Positions 53,662-64,000 of a stretch of DNA of 64,000 nt are shown in pieces; position 1 is the first letter of the stretch, and every line of letters begins with the position of its first letter. The stretch is from an uncultured Pelagibacteraceae bacterium (GTDB lineage Bacteria; Pseudomonadota; Alphaproteobacteria; Pelagibacterales; Pelagibacteraceae): positions 34,935 through 98,934 of the forward strand of contig CACIAP010000002.1 in the NCBI GenBank assembly GCA_902584685.1, written 5' to 3'. The notes below the pieces were generated by a model, which had not been told where the DNA came from, did no database searches, and worked only from the letters and a program-made list of their open reading frames with translations. A program made the position numbers and the translations under genes.

Positions 53662-56520
53662 ATGAGCTCTTCAAAAAATTTAGAATTTAAGCAGCAGTCT
53701 TTTCTTAATAAATCTAACAGTCAGTTCATAGAAGAAATGTATGTAAGATTTATTGAGAATGACCCGAAATTACCAGATAGTTGGAAAAAATACTTTAGTG
53801 ATTTAAATGAAGATCTAAATTCAGTTTCAAAAGAAATATTAGGCCCTTCATGGAGTCCAAAAAAGATATCGATAGATCTAAAAAAAAATAAAAAACTTGA
53901 GGAAAATCTAAATGGTTCTGAGAGGGAGAAAATAGACTCTATTAAAGCAATCGCATTGATAAGGGCATATAGAATCAGAGGTCACCTTATAGCAAACCTT
54001 GATCCTCTCGGTTTAATGAAAAGAGAATATCTTTATGAATTACATCCAAATGACTATGGTTTCAAAACTGAGGACTTTGACAGAAAAATCTATCTTAATT
54101 CTTATATGGATGTGGGTTATGCCTCAATTAATGAAATTATCACAAAATTAAGAAAAGTGTATTGCTCATCAATAGGTGCTGAATACATGCATATAACAAA
54201 TCCGACGGAGAAAGTTTGGTTTAGAGAAAGAATGGAAAAAGAGGAGAACCAAATAAATTTTACTGAAAAAGGAAAAGACGCAATATTAAATAAGATTATT
54301 CAAGCTGAAGGTTTTGAAAAATTTTTAGCAAAAAAATATGTTGGTACAAAAAGATTTGGTCTTGATGGTGCAGAGTCTTTAATTCCAGCATTAGAACAAA
54401 TTATTAAACGTGGAGGCCAGTTAGGAGTAAAAGAAATTAAAATTGGAATGTCGCATAGAGGAAGATTAAATGTTTTAGCAAATGTTCTTCAAAAGTCTTA
54501 TAAAAGAATTTTTAACGAATTTGCTGGTGAATTTGCTTCCTCAAGTGAGGACTCTACAGGTGATGTAAAATATCATTTAGGTGCCTCATCAGATAGAACT
54601 TTTGATGGAAACTCTGTACATGTTAGTCTTACGGATAACCCTTCTCATTTGGAAGCAGTAAACCCTGTAGTTCTTGGTCAAACAAGAGCAAAACAATATT
54701 TTCATAAAGATACAGAAAGAAAAAAAGTAATACCTTTACTTATTCACGGTGATGCAGCATTTGCAGGGCAAGGAGTTGTAGCTGAATGTTTTGCGATGTC
54801 AGGTTTAAAGGGTCATAACACAGGTGGAACAATTCATATAATTGTAAATAACCAAATTGGTTTTACCACTAGCCCAAGGTTTGCCAGATCAAGCCCGTAC
54901 CCATCTGATTTAGGAAAAATTGTAGAGGCTCCCATTCTTCATTGTAATGGAGATGATCCAGAGGCAGTTGTTCATTGTGCTAAAATCGCAATTGAGTTCA
55001 GACAAAAATTTAACAAAGATGTTGTGATTGACATGATTTGCTATAGAAGATTTGGTCACAATGAAGGAGATGAGCCATCTTTTACTCAGCCTTTAATGTA
55101 CAAAAAAATAAGATCACATCCATCAACTTTAAATATATATGGGAAAAAACTTATTAAAAATAACAGTATAACTGAAGATCAATTCAAAAATAAAGTAAAC
55201 GACTTTAAAAAACTTTTGGATGATCAATTTAAAACTGCAAATGATTATAAACCAAAACTGAATTGGTTTGAGGGTACCTGGTCAAGATATCAACCAAAGA
55301 AAGGTAAGGATAAAAGAGGACAGACAGGAGTTGATACAACGAAATTAAAGAAACTTTCTACAAAAATAAACTTTTTAAAACCAGAGTTTAATATTCATAA
55401 AACTATACAAAAAGTTTTTGAAAATAGAGATAAGTGTGTACAAGATGAAAAAAATATTGATTGGGCTAATGCAGAAACACTAGCATTTGCAACATTACTC
55501 GAAGAGGGATTTCCTGTGAGATTAGTTGGTCAAGATAGTGGTCGTGGTACATTTAGTCAAAGACACTCGGTTTTACGAAATCAAATAGATAACTCAAGAT
55601 ACGTGCCGTTAGATCATGTATCTACGAAACAGAAAAAATTTGAAATTGTAGATAGTTTTTTATCTGAACTAGCAGTACTTGGATTTGAGTATGGATACAG
55701 CTTAGTAGAACCAGAAACCTTAACGATCTGGGAGGCACAATTTGGAGATTTTGCAAACGGGGCTCAAGTTGTGATTGACCAATTTATTGCCTCCGGTGAA
55801 AGGAAATGGTTTAGAGCTTCGGGACTAGTTTTATTGCTTCCCCACGGTTATGAGGGACAAGGACCTGAGCACTCTTCAGCAAGACTTGAAAGATTTTTGC
55901 AACTTTGTGCTCAAGAAAACTTGCAAGTACTTAATTGCACAACTCCAGCAAATTATTTTCATGCTCTTAGAAGACAGATTCACAGAGAATTCAGAAAGCC
56001 ACTTGTCATAATGACTCCAAAATCTTTGTTGAGAAACAAATACTGTGTTTCAAACATAGAGGACTTTGATAAAAATAATTCATTTCATAGAGTACTGGAG
56101 GATCAAGCCTTAAATAAAAAGAACAAATTAATTGAATTAAAAAAACCAAAAAAGATAAGAAAAGTTATTCTTTGTTCTGGAAAAATATATTTTGATCTTT
56201 TGGTTGCGAGAGAAAAAGAGAAAATTGACGATGTTGTTTTTATAAGAATAGAACAACTTTATCCATTCCCAGTAAGGTCTTTGACAAAAGCTATTAAACC
56301 ATATGCTGAATACGCTAAATTTATTTGGTGCCAAGAAGAACCTAAAAATATGGGTGCTTGGTTTTCAGTAAGAGATTATATTCAATGGACTTTAGATAAT
56401 TTAGAGGTTAAAAAGAAATTAAAGTTTATTGGCAGAAATCCTTCAGCTTCACCAGCTACTGGATATGCGAAAAGACATGCAAAACAACAAAAAGAAATTA
56501 TAGATAAAATTTTAGAATAA
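53662..56520 (+). CDS. sucA: 2-oxoglutarate dehydrogenase E1 component
   Basis: [61 protein letters not shown]. Confidence 0.98.
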   Translation: MSSSKNLEFKQQSFLNKSNSQFIEEMYVRFIENDPKLPDSWKKYFSDLNEDLNSVSKEILGPSWSPKKISIDLKKNKKLEENLNGSEREKIDSIKAIALIRAYRIRGHLIANLDPLGLMKREYLYELHPNDYGFKTEDFDRKIYLNSYMDVGYASINEIITKLRKVYCSSIGAEYMHITNPTEKVWFRERMEKEENQINFTEKGKDAILNKIIQAEGFEKFLAKKYVGTKRFGLDGAESLIPALEQIIKRGGQLGVKEIKIGMSHRGRLNVLANVLQKSYKRIFNEFAGEFASSSEDSTGDVKYHLGASSDRTFDGNSVHVSLTDNPSHLEAVNPVVLGQTRAKQYFHKDTERKKVIPLLIHGDAAFAGQGVVAECFAMSGLKGHNTGGTIHIIVNNQIGFTTSPRFARSSPYPSDLGKIVEAPILHCNGDDPEAVVHCAKIAIEFRQKFNKDVVIDMICYRRFGHNEGDEPSFTQPLMYKKIRSHPSTLNIYGKKLIKNNSITEDQFKNKVNDFKKLLDDQFKTANDYKPKLNWFEGTWSRYQPKKGKDKRGQTGVDTTKLKKLSTKINFLKPEFNIHKTIQKVFENRDKCVQDEKNIDWANAETLAFATLLEEGFPVRLVGQDSGRGTFSQRHSVLRNQIDNSRYVPLDHVSTKQKKFEIVDSFLSELAVLGFEYGYSLVEPETLTIWEAQFGDFANGAQVVIDQFIASGERKWFRASGLVLLLPHGYEGQGPEHSSARLERFLQLCAQENLQVLNCTTPANYFHALRRQIHREFRKPLVIMTPKSLLRNKYCVSNIEDFDKNNSFHRVLEDQALNKKNKLIELKKPKKIRKVILCSGKIYFDLLVAREKEKIDDVVFIRIEQLYPFPVRSLTKAIKPYAEYAKFIWCQEEPKNMGAWFSVRDYIQWTLDNLEVKKKLKFIGRNPSASPATGYAKRHAKQQKEIIDKILE

Positions 56521-57842
56521 TGTCAGACAAAATTGTAGTTCCAGTTTTAGGAGAAAGTATAACAGAAGCTACTGTAGCTAAATGGTTAAAAAATAAAGGT
56601 GATAGTGTCGAGGCCGATGAACCTGTTGTTGAACTTGAAACTGATAAAGTAAATCTAGAGGTTCCATCCCCCTCAGATGGAGTACTAAGCGAAATAAATG
56701 CTCAAAATGGCTCAACGGTTGAGGTAGGAGCCGTTCTTGGATCAATAATCGGAGGAAGCTCAAAAAAAGATGAAGCTGAGAATGAAACTAAAGAAGAGAA
56801 AGTAGTACAAAACGAAGATAATATTATTAGTTTAAAAAAAGAAGTTGAAACAAAAGAAGTTGAAACAAAACTGTTCGATAAGGAAGAAAAAATTTCAGAG
56901 CCTAATGAAAATACAAGTAAGGAAGAACCATTAATACTTACAGAAGAAGTATCTGCTAAAAAAGAGAAATCTGAAAAAACAAAGGATTTATCCATTTCTC
57001 CTGCCGTGAGAAAGATTGCTGCAGATAATAAAATTGACTTAAAAAAAATTCAAGGAACTGGCAGAGGCGGAAGAGTTTCAAAAGGTGATCTATTAAGTTT
57101 AATGAACATTAAACCTAGACCCTCTGAGCGGAAAATAAAATTTGGCCAAGAAGAAAAAATAAAAATGACAAGGCTAAGACTTACAATTGCTAAAAGACTT
57201 AAACAAGCTCAAGATAACGCAGCAATGCTTACAACTTTTAATGAAGTTGATATGAGCGGTATAATTGACATGAGAAAAGAAAATCAAAGTGATTTTCAAG
57301 ATAGGTTTGGCATAAAACTAGGTTTTATGTCCTTTTTTGTAAAAGCTTGTATTGAAAGTTTAAAACTTTTTCCAGCAATTAACGCTGAAATTGAGGGAGA
57401 AAATATAATTTATAAGAATTATTACAATATAAGTTTTGCAGTCGGGACTGAAAAAGGTCTTGTGGTTCCAGTTTTAAAAAATGCAGATGAAATGTCTTTT
57501 GCAGACATAGAAAAGAAGATCAAAGAATTATCTGATAAAGCAAGAGATGGAAAAATTACAATTGACGATCTTCAGGGTGGAACATTCACTATAAGCAATG
57601 GTGGTGTCTATGGATCAATGTTATCAACTCCAATTTTAAATTTACCTCAATCCGGGGTTTTAGGGATGCACAATATTGTAGAAAGGCCGCATGTGGTAAA
57701 TGGTGAAATTAAAATCAGACCAATTATGTATATAGCTTTATCATATGATCACAGAATAATTGATGGGAAAGAGGCAGTATCTTTTCTGAAAAATACAAAG
57801 GATAACTTGGAAGATCCAAGAAGATTGTTTTTAAATTTATAG
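56520..57842 (+). CDS. sucB: 2-oxoglutarate dehydrogenase E2 (dihydrolipoyl succinyltransferase)
   Basis: Lipoyl motif [50 protein letters not shown]. Confidence 0.97.
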   Translation: MSDKIVVPVLGESITEATVAKWLKNKGDSVEADEPVVELETDKVNLEVPSPSDGVLSEINAQNGSTVEVGAVLGSIIGGSSKKDEAENETKEEKVVQNEDNIISLKKEVETKEVETKLFDKEEKISEPNENTSKEEPLILTEEVSAKKEKSEKTKDLSISPAVRKIAADNKIDLKKIQGTGRGGRVSKGDLLSLMNIKPRPSERKIKFGQEEKIKMTRLRLTIAKRLKQAQDNAAMLTTFNEVDMSGIIDMRKENQSDFQDRFGIKLGFMSFFVKACIESLKLFPAINAEIEGENIIYKNYYNISFAVGTEKGLVVPVLKNADEMSFADIEKKIKELSDKARDGKITIDDLQGGTFTISNGGVYGSMLSTPILNLPQSGVLGMHNIVERPHVVNGEIKIRPIMYIALSYDHRIIDGKEAVSFLKNTKDNLEDPRRLFLNL

Positions 57843-57845
57843 TTT

Positions 57846-59246
57846 ATGATAGAAAAATTTGACACGGTAGTAATTGGTGGCGGACCAGGTGGATATGTTT
57901 GCGCTATAAGATTAGCTCAATTAGGTCAAAAAACTGCTTGTATAGAAGCCAGAGGTGCCTTGGGTGGAACCTGCTTAAACATTGGATGTATTCCCTCAAA
58001 AAGCTTATTAAATTTATCTGAAAATTTTAAAAAAGCTAAAAATTTTTCTAAACTTGGAATTGAAACAGGAGACGTAAAACTTAATTTAGACAAGATGATG
58101 AAAAATAAGGATAAAGCAGTTTCAATCTTGACCAAAGGTGTTGAATTTTTATTCAAAAAAAACAAAGTAACTTACTTAAAAGGTTTTGGCAGTTTTATTT
58201 CTGAGAAGAAAATATCAGTAAAAGGTGAAGATGGTAAAAAAAAAGAGATTGAGGCAAAAAACATTATTATTGCAACTGGATCTGAGGCAATGCCCATGCC
58301 CAACGTAGAATTTGATGAAAAAACAATCGTCTCTTCGACAGGTGCCCTATCTTTAAAAGAAGTTCCAAGAAGTCTAGTTGTCGTTGGTGGGGGTTACATA
58401 GGTTTAGAAATGGGTTCTGTCTGGTCTCGTTTAGGGGCTGAAGTAAATGTAATCGAATTTTTAGATCATATAACACCTGGGATGGATAGAGAGATTTCAG
58501 AAGAGTTTATGAAAATATTGAAGAAACAAAATATAAAGTTTCACCTAAATAGAAAAGTAACTAGCATTAAAAAAACTAACAATGGGGTACAAATTTCAAC
58601 GTCAGATAAGAATGGAAACAATAAAAATTTCGATTGTAATGTAGCCTTAATATCAATTGGAAGAAAACCGTTTACATCTAATTTAAATTTGAGTTCTGCA
58701 GGAGTAAAATCTGATGAAAAAGGAAGGATTAAAATTGACAAAAAATTTCAAACTTCAGCAAAAAATATTTACGCTATTGGAGATGTAATTGACGGGCCAA
58801 TGTTAGCCCACAAAGCAGAGGAGGAAGGGATTGCAGTTGCAGAAATAATTGCAGGTCAATCTGGTCATGTAAACTACGATTTAATTCCTGGGGTAATATA
58901 CACAACTCCTGAGGTAGCAAGTATAGGTTTGACAGAAGAACAACTAAAAGAAAAAAACAAGTCTTATAAAATTGGAAAGTTTCCTTTTATGGCTAACTCA
59001 AGAGCTAAAGCGATTGATGAGCCTGAAGGTTTCGTCAAAATTTTAGCAGATAAAGACACTGATAAAGTTTTAGGAGTACATATGATAGGGCCTCACGTAG
59101 GAGAAATGATTGCAGAAATGGCAGTTGCAATGGAGTTTGGAGCGAGCTCTGAGGATATCGCACGAACGTGTCATGCTCATCCAACATTTTCTGAGGCAAT
59201 AAAAGAGGCAGCTTTATCCGTTGAAAAAAGACAAATACACTCTTAA
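57846..59246 (+). CDS. lpdA: Dihydrolipoyl dehydrogenase
   Basis: VIGGGPGGYVCAIRLAQLGQKTACIE, GGTCLNIGCIPSK, AIGDVIDGPMLAHKAEEEG, HAHPTFSEA. Confidence 0.98.
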   Translation: MIEKFDTVVIGGGPGGYVCAIRLAQLGQKTACIEARGALGGTCLNIGCIPSKSLLNLSENFKKAKNFSKLGIETGDVKLNLDKMMKNKDKAVSILTKGVEFLFKKNKVTYLKGFGSFISEKKISVKGEDGKKKEIEAKNIIIATGSEAMPMPNVEFDEKTIVSSTGALSLKEVPRSLVVVGGGYIGLEMGSVWSRLGAEVNVIEFLDHITPGMDREISEEFMKILKKQNIKFHLNRKVTSIKKTNNGVQISTSDKNGNNKNFDCNVALISIGRKPFTSNLNLSSAGVKSDEKGRIKIDKKFQTSAKNIYAIGDVIDGPMLAHKAEEEGIAVAEIIAGQSGHVNYDLIPGVIYTTPEVASIGLTEEQLKEKNKSYKIGKFPFMANSRAKAIDEPEGFVKILADKDTDKVLGVHMIGPHVGEMIAEMAVAMEFGASSEDIARTCHAHPTFSEAIKEAALSVEKRQIHS

Positions 59247-59313
59247 AATCTCAAATAACCTTATGTCAAAACGCGCCCTTATTAATTTAAAATAAAACCA
59301 TAAGATACCTTTA

Positions 59314-60312
59314 ATGACAAAATCTAATAATAATTTTAACTCTAAAATATCTGATGCTACCGATATCAGCAAACCATGGGATAAAGACAATCAAGCCTGG
59401 TGGGACTGGTATGTTAGCTTAGCAGATAATGATGTTAAAAAAGATGAAATTATTAATGCTGATCCCTTACCAGATATTTCAATACCAGCTGATGATGAGG
59501 TTATTTCGGAGTTAACTAAACCCTACCATTTGACCGATGATCAAATTAATTTTTTTAAAAAAAATGGTTTCATAAAACTTAAGAATGTTTTCTCTCCCGG
59601 GTCAGTGTTAAAACTACGAGCTGAATTAATTAATTTATTAAAAGAAGAGTTTAAAGTTGATCCAGATAAAGGGGCACATAAACGATTCCTTAGTCTTGAA
59701 ATGATTTGGCCTGATAATAAATTGCTTCGCGCCTACGTATTATCACCTCGTCTAGGACAAATTTCAGCAAATCTTCTCGAAGTATCAGCTGTTAGACTTT
59801 ACCATGACAATGTGCTAGCCAAACAAGCTGGTTGTGGTCGTACTCCTTGGCACTTTGACGATCATCATTTTCCTCTCGACACTAATGACGTAGTCACCGC
59901 CTGGGTGCCTGCACAACCAACTCCACTTGAAATGGGACCACTCTCTTTTGCCTATCCACTCAATGTCCACAAATTAGTCAATGCTGTTACCTTTGAAAAG
60001 ACTGGCACTGGATACGACCGAGGGGTATCAGATGTATTTTCAAAAAATAATGTAAGCGTAAATGAAACTCCTTTTGAGCTAGGCGAAGTTAGCTTTCATC
60101 ATAATTTAAATTTTCATACCGCTTCACGTAACCGTACTAATCGTAGCCGAGTAGCTCTTGCCAATACTTATTACCGGGATGGAGCAAGAGTAGTTAATAG
60201 TCCCACGATGGTCTCTGGTGACTGGCAGAAATTTATGCCCAATGTCAAACCAGGGGATGTAGCAGCTAGTCCACTAAACCCAATTTGTTGGCCAGTTAAA
60301 AATAAATCATGA
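59314..60312 (+). CDS. Phytanoyl-CoA dioxygenase (PhyH)-family Fe(II)/2OG oxygenase
   Basis: LTDDQINFFKKNGFIKLKNVFSPGSVLKL; HxD in TPWHFDDHHFP; distal H/R in SFHHNLNFHTASRNRTNRSRVA. Confidence 0.87.
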   Translation: MTKSNNNFNSKISDATDISKPWDKDNQAWWDWYVSLADNDVKKDEIINADPLPDISIPADDEVISELTKPYHLTDDQINFFKKNGFIKLKNVFSPGSVLKLRAELINLLKEEFKVDPDKGAHKRFLSLEMIWPDNKLLRAYVLSPRLGQISANLLEVSAVRLYHDNVLAKQAGCGRTPWHFDDHHFPLDTNDVVTAWVPAQPTPLEMGPLSFAYPLNVHKLVNAVTFEKTGTGYDRGVSDVFSKNNVSVNETPFELGEVSFHHNLNFHTASRNRTNRSRVALANTYYRDGARVVNSPTMVSGDWQKFMPNVKPGDVAASPLNPICWPVKNKS

Positions 60313-61229
60313 AAGATACAAACAACCAGAAGGGACTAAATTCGACCTGGACAGACAGTCTTTCTCAAAATCTACATCCCGATAGTAATGCTTTAGTTGA
60401 TCATTTAAGAACTATACATCAAGAACATACAGGATTTACTGAAGTGTGCGCAAGTTTTTGTCGTGATAATACTGGACGTAATAGTTATGAATGGCTGGCT
60501 GAACTTGTACCTAATAATGAAAGTTTACGAGTATTAGATCTTGCCTGTGGGTCAGGGCCATTATTAAAAATCTTATTTGATCGTAATAAAAATTTAAATT
60601 TAAAAGGTGTAGACATGTGTCCTGAAGAACTAGCATTAGCCAAGACTCGCCTTATAGACAGCAGAGTCAATCTTATTGAGTCAAAAGCACAAAAATTGAC
60701 AACAATAGATAATAATTCTATCGATATTGTCTTGTGTCATTGGGCTTTAACATTGATGGACCCGATATTACCAGTGTTAAACGAAATCAAACGAGTTTTA
60801 ACTTCAGAAGGTCGGTTTGTAGCGCTAGTTGATGGGCCAATGAGTTCAGCACCTAATTATAAGGAGGTACACGATTTAATTTATAGTTATGTACAAAAAG
60901 AAATACCTAATTATGGAGAGATTGATTTAGGTGATCCAAGAATACGAGGATCAGAAAGCCTAAGTAATCTTATACATAAAGCTTTCCCAGAAGCAAAAGT
61001 AACTATCGAAACAAATGTTGTATCTATGGAGGGACCTGCTATTCAAGTGGCTGAAATTGCAGCAGGATTTTTCTATGCTGCATTTGTCCTAAGGCCGGAG
61101 AACAAAAAATTAATGATCACAAGTTTATCTGAACTTTTAGCAATATCCAAACAAAGTACTGATTCTCAAAGACAAGGGCGATTTTCAATGCCAATTAACC
61201 GTCTTTTAGTTACCGCTAACATAAAATGA
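60309..61229 (+). CDS. Class I SAM-dependent methyltransferase (Methyltransf_11/25-like)
   Basis: LRVLDLACGSGPLLKIL motif I, DIVLCHWALTLMD, EIKRVLTSEGRFVALV. Confidence 0.88.
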   Translation: MKDTNNQKGLNSTWTDSLSQNLHPDSNALVDHLRTIHQEHTGFTEVCASFCRDNTGRNSYEWLAELVPNNESLRVLDLACGSGPLLKILFDRNKNLNLKGVDMCPEELALAKTRLIDSRVNLIESKAQKLTTIDNNSIDIVLCHWALTLMDPILPVLNEIKRVLTSEGRFVALVDGPMSSAPNYKEVHDLIYSYVQKEIPNYGEIDLGDPRIRGSESLSNLIHKAFPEAKVTIETNVVSMEGPAIQVAEIAAGFFYAAFVLRPENKKLMITSLSELLAISKQSTDSQRQGRFSMPINRLLVTANIK

Positions 61230-62149
61230 AATCATTTTTACAAGAAGTTAGTTTTGGTTTAAGCAAGAAAAATAAAAAGCTGAGTTCTAAATGGTTTTAT
61301 GACTTTAAAGGATCAAAACTTTTTGAACAAATTACTAAATTGAAAGAATATTACCCAGCACGAACAGAAAGAAAAATTTTGAAAGATAATAAAATTGAAA
61401 TTGCTAATAAAATAGGCAAGGGCGCAGTTTTAATTGAACCAGGCGCTGGAGATATAAAAAAAATAGAAATTTTTTTAAGTAGCCTAGATAAGCCAAAAAA
61501 ATATATACCCCTAGATATTTCTGAAGATTATATAATAAAAATATCTCAAAGTTTTAAAAAGAAATTCCCAAAAGTAGCTATTACTCCAAAAGGATATGAT
61601 TTTTCAGGAAGTGATAAATTACCTTTTAAAATTAATTCATCAGAAAATATAATTATTTTTTTTCCAGGGTCAACTATAGGTAACTTTGAGAAAAAAGATG
61701 CTGTAAAATTTTTAAAAATGCTCAAAATGAAATTTAAAGCCAAAAAAATTATCATTGGTGCTGACTTAATTAAAGATATTCCAACTCTTATTTCTGCTTA
61801 CAATGACAAAAAAGGTGTAACTGCAAAATTTAATAAAAATATTTTACAAAGAATGAATACCGAATTAGGTTCTAATATAAACTTAAATTTCTATCAACAT
61901 TTAGCAATTTATAATAAATCAAAAAAAAGAATTGAGATGAGACTAAAAGCAAAAAAAAATAATAATATCAGAATAAATGGCTCAAAATATTCAATTAAAA
62001 AAAATGAAGAGATTCACACTGAGAATTCTCACAAATACACGATTAAATCTTTCAGAAATTTAGCAAATGAAGCCGGGTGGAAAGTTAAGAAAACTTGGGT
62101 TGATGATAAAAAACTTTTTAGTGTGCATTTTCTTGATCTTGGTCTTTAG
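61226..62149 (+). CDS. EgtD-like L-histidine N-alpha-methyltransferase family protein
   Basis: LSSKWFYDFKGSKLFEQITKLKEYYPARTERKIL, LIEPGAGDIKKIEIFL, IIFFPGSTIGNF, EEIHTENSHKYT (cf. EgtD TExS histidine-binding motif). Confidence 0.85.
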   Translation: MKSFLQEVSFGLSKKNKKLSSKWFYDFKGSKLFEQITKLKEYYPARTERKILKDNKIEIANKIGKGAVLIEPGAGDIKKIEIFLSSLDKPKKYIPLDISEDYIIKISQSFKKKFPKVAITPKGYDFSGSDKLPFKINSSENIIIFFPGSTIGNFEKKDAVKFLKMLKMKFKAKKIIIGADLIKDIPTLISAYNDKKGVTAKFNKNILQRMNTELGSNINLNFYQHLAIYNKSKKRIEMRLKAKKNNNIRINGSKYSIKKNEEIHTENSHKYTIKSFRNLANEAGWKVKKTWVDDKKLFSVHFLDLGL

Positions 62150-62238
62150 GTCTAGATATTACTTTACATTTATTGTATATCAACAGAAATAGAGTTGTAA
62201 ATAAATTACCAATACACTTTTAAATTTTTCATAATGAA

Positions 62239-64000
62239 ATGAAAGTACCAGTACTATTACCAAACATTTTTGATCACCCATTTACATACACTTCAAAAGA
62301 AAAACTTAAAATTGGCGACTATGTAGAAGTACCTTTTGGTAAAAAAAAAATGATAGGTATTATTTGGGATGATTTCGAGGAAGGGCCTAAAAAAAAATTT
62401 CAAATCAAAAATATAATTAAAAAATTTACAAAAGATCCTTTAGAAAATAAAACAATAAAATTTTTAAATTGGTTTTCTGATTATAATATCGTTCCAAAGG
62501 GTATGGCTTTAAAGCTTCATCTAGTAAATAATTCTTTAGAAGAAGATTATAAAGCAGACACTTATGATCAGTTTAATAAAAAACACCCAACCAAAGATTA
62601 TAGTCTTAGTATTCAGCAAAAAAAAAGTTTATTAGAAATAGAAAAGGGGGATAAAAATTTTAGAGTTCATGTATTACAAGGGACCACAGGTTCAGGAAAA
62701 ACAATAGTTTATTTTAATGCAATTAAAAAAAAACTAAATGAAGGGTATCAATCTTTGATTTTACTTCCTGAAATTGGCCTCACAAAAGAATTTGAAAAAA
62801 ATTTCATTTCTTTTTTTGGTTTTAAACCAGCTATTTGGCATTCATCAGTTACAAAGAAAAATAAAAAGATAATTTGGAGCGGTTTGAAATCAGGAAAGAT
62901 TAAAGTTGTCATAGGGGCTAGGTCGGCTTTATTTTTACCTTTTAAAAAGTTAGGTCTTATTACAATAGATGAAGAACACGACCAATCCTACAAACAAGAT
63001 GAGGGTGTAAACTATCATGCTAGAGATATGGCAATATCCAGAGCATCATTTGAAAATATACCTATCAACTTGATATCTGCTGTTCCATCTATAGAAACTT
63101 ACAAAAATATCAAAGGAAAAAAGTTTTATTCATCCAGGTTAACTGAGCGATTTAAAGATGCAAAGTTGCCAGATTATGAAATTATAAAAATAAAAAAAAG
63201 TGAAAAAAAAGTAACATTTATTTCAGAGCAATTGATTGAAAAAGTAAAAGATAATTTATCTAGGAATAATCAAGTTTTATTCTTTGTAAATAGAAGAGGT
63301 TACTCGCCATTTGTATTATGTAAAAATTGTTTAAAAACTTTTGACTGTCCTTTTTGTTCAATTAATCTTGTTTATCATAAGATAAGAAATAAAGTTTTAT
63401 GTCATTATTGTGGTTATTCCACTGAAATGGAACGAGATTGCTCTTCAAAAGATACTAAATGTGATTTTAGCTTTAGTGGTCCAGGTGTGGAAAAAATACT
63501 TGAGGAAATTAAAAAGATTTTTCCTGACAAAAACACTTTAATTTTCTCAAGTGACACCATGAATAAAAAGGACTCGTCTTCAAAAATCCAAGAGATAATA
63601 GATAATAAGATTAATATTTTAATTGGTACTCAACTGATTTCAAAAGGTTTTCATTTTCCTAATCTGAATTGTATTATTGTTTTGGATATTGATTATTCTT
63701 CTAGAGGTTACGATTTAAGGAGTGCTGAAAAAACTGTACAGCTTTACCACCAACTATCAGGCAGAGCCGGTCGAGAAGGAAAGCCTTCGACTGTTTATTT
63801 TCAAACAATGAATTTGAACTCAGATTACATATCGCAAATCGTAAATCCTGATCCTTATATTTTTTTGGATAAAGAATTAATTCTGAGAGAAAAGAATTTA
63901 TTACCTCCTTTTGAAAGATTTATATCGATAATAGTTAGTGCTCAAAATAGCAAAAAATCCGACCAGGCATCATTTGAATTGTCAGAATTTTTAAAAAAAC
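62239..64000 (+). CDS. priA: Primosomal protein N' (PriA helicase), truncated by window end
   Basis: Manual translation MKVPVLLPNIFDHPFTYTSKEKLKIGDYVEVPFG; LQGTTGSGKTIVYF; GARSALFLPFKKLGLITIDEEHD; CKNC/CPFC/CHYC zinc region; open to the window end. Confidence 0.93.
   Translation, partial: MKVPVLLPNIFDHPFTYTSKEKLKIGDYVEVPFGKKKMIGIIWDDFEEGPKKKFQIKNIIKKFTKDPLENKTIKFLNWFSDYNIVPKGMALKLHLVNNSLEEDYKADTYDQFNKKHPTKDYSLSIQQKKSLLEIEKGDKNFRVHVLQGTTGSGKTIVYFNAIKKKLNEGYQSLILLPEIGLTKEFEKNFISFFGFKPAIWHSSVTKKNKKIIWSGLKSGKIKVVIGARSALFLPFKKLGLITIDEEHDQSYKQDEGVNYHARDMAISRASFENIPINLISAVPSIETYKNIKGKKFYSSRLTERFKDAKLPDYEIIKIKKSEKKVTFISEQLIEKVKDNLSRNNQVLFFVNRRGYSPFVLCKNCLKTFDCPFCSINLVYHKIRNKVLCHYCGYSTEMERDCSSKDTKCDFSFSGPGVEKILEEIKKIFPDKNTLIFSSDTMNKKDSSSKIQEIIDNKINILIGTQLISKGFHFPNLNCIIVLDIDYSSRGYDLRSAEKTVQLYHQLSGRAGREGKPSTVYFQTMNLNSDYISQIVNPDPYIFLDKELILREKNLLPPFERFISIIVSAQNSKKSDQASFELSEFLKK

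Noticed and set aside
56702-56995. 97-aa minus-strand ORF inside sucB
   Set aside because: Antisense of the Glu/Lys-rich linker of SucB; Ser/Phe-rich low complexity, no RBS or domain, typical shadow ORF.
59247-59313. CTTATG/CATAAG inverted repeat between lpdA and phyH as a regulatory site or insertion scar
   Set aside because: Six-bp arms about 30 nt apart are expected by chance in AT-rich DNA; no target-site duplication or T-tract supports it.

Overview
This is a dense, AT-rich, operon-packed chromosomal window. Gene content and composition look like a SAR11 / Pelagibacterales-type marine alphaproteobacterium (inference; no database was searched). In order it contains: an EVE-domain fragment and tsaD; hemCD; MscS/YggT/folD; a TPR/OGT-like glycosyltransferase; a photolyase neighbourhood (SDR, FeS-BCP-like photolyase, DUF393, an unlisted 41-aa DUF2256 ORF, and a second photolyase-like protein without a leading antenna domain); argG; an IalB-like gene, an aldo/keto reductase, a BI-1 gene, DUF2794 and yciB; hspQ; ccmC-D-E-F-G-H plus a PagL-like gene; a 2-hydroxyacid oxidoreductase, TRAP transporter and amidase block; ftsY/dapF; a structured leader RNA in front of ffh; rpsP-trmD-rplS with low-complexity tails; leuCDB; a DMSP demethylation cluster (dmdC-dmdB-hydrolase-dmdA); asd-sdhCDAB-mmsA-mdh-sucCDAB-lpd; a translationally coupled PhyH dioxygenase / SAM methyltransferase / EgtD-like operon with a sharp GC step; and a truncated priA. 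The best candidates for undescribed biology are the PhyH-MT-EgtD operon, the mutually exclusive helices of the ffh leader, and the photolyase neighbourhood. No rRNA, CRISPR array or transposon was recognised, and I did not recognise any tRNA by eye.
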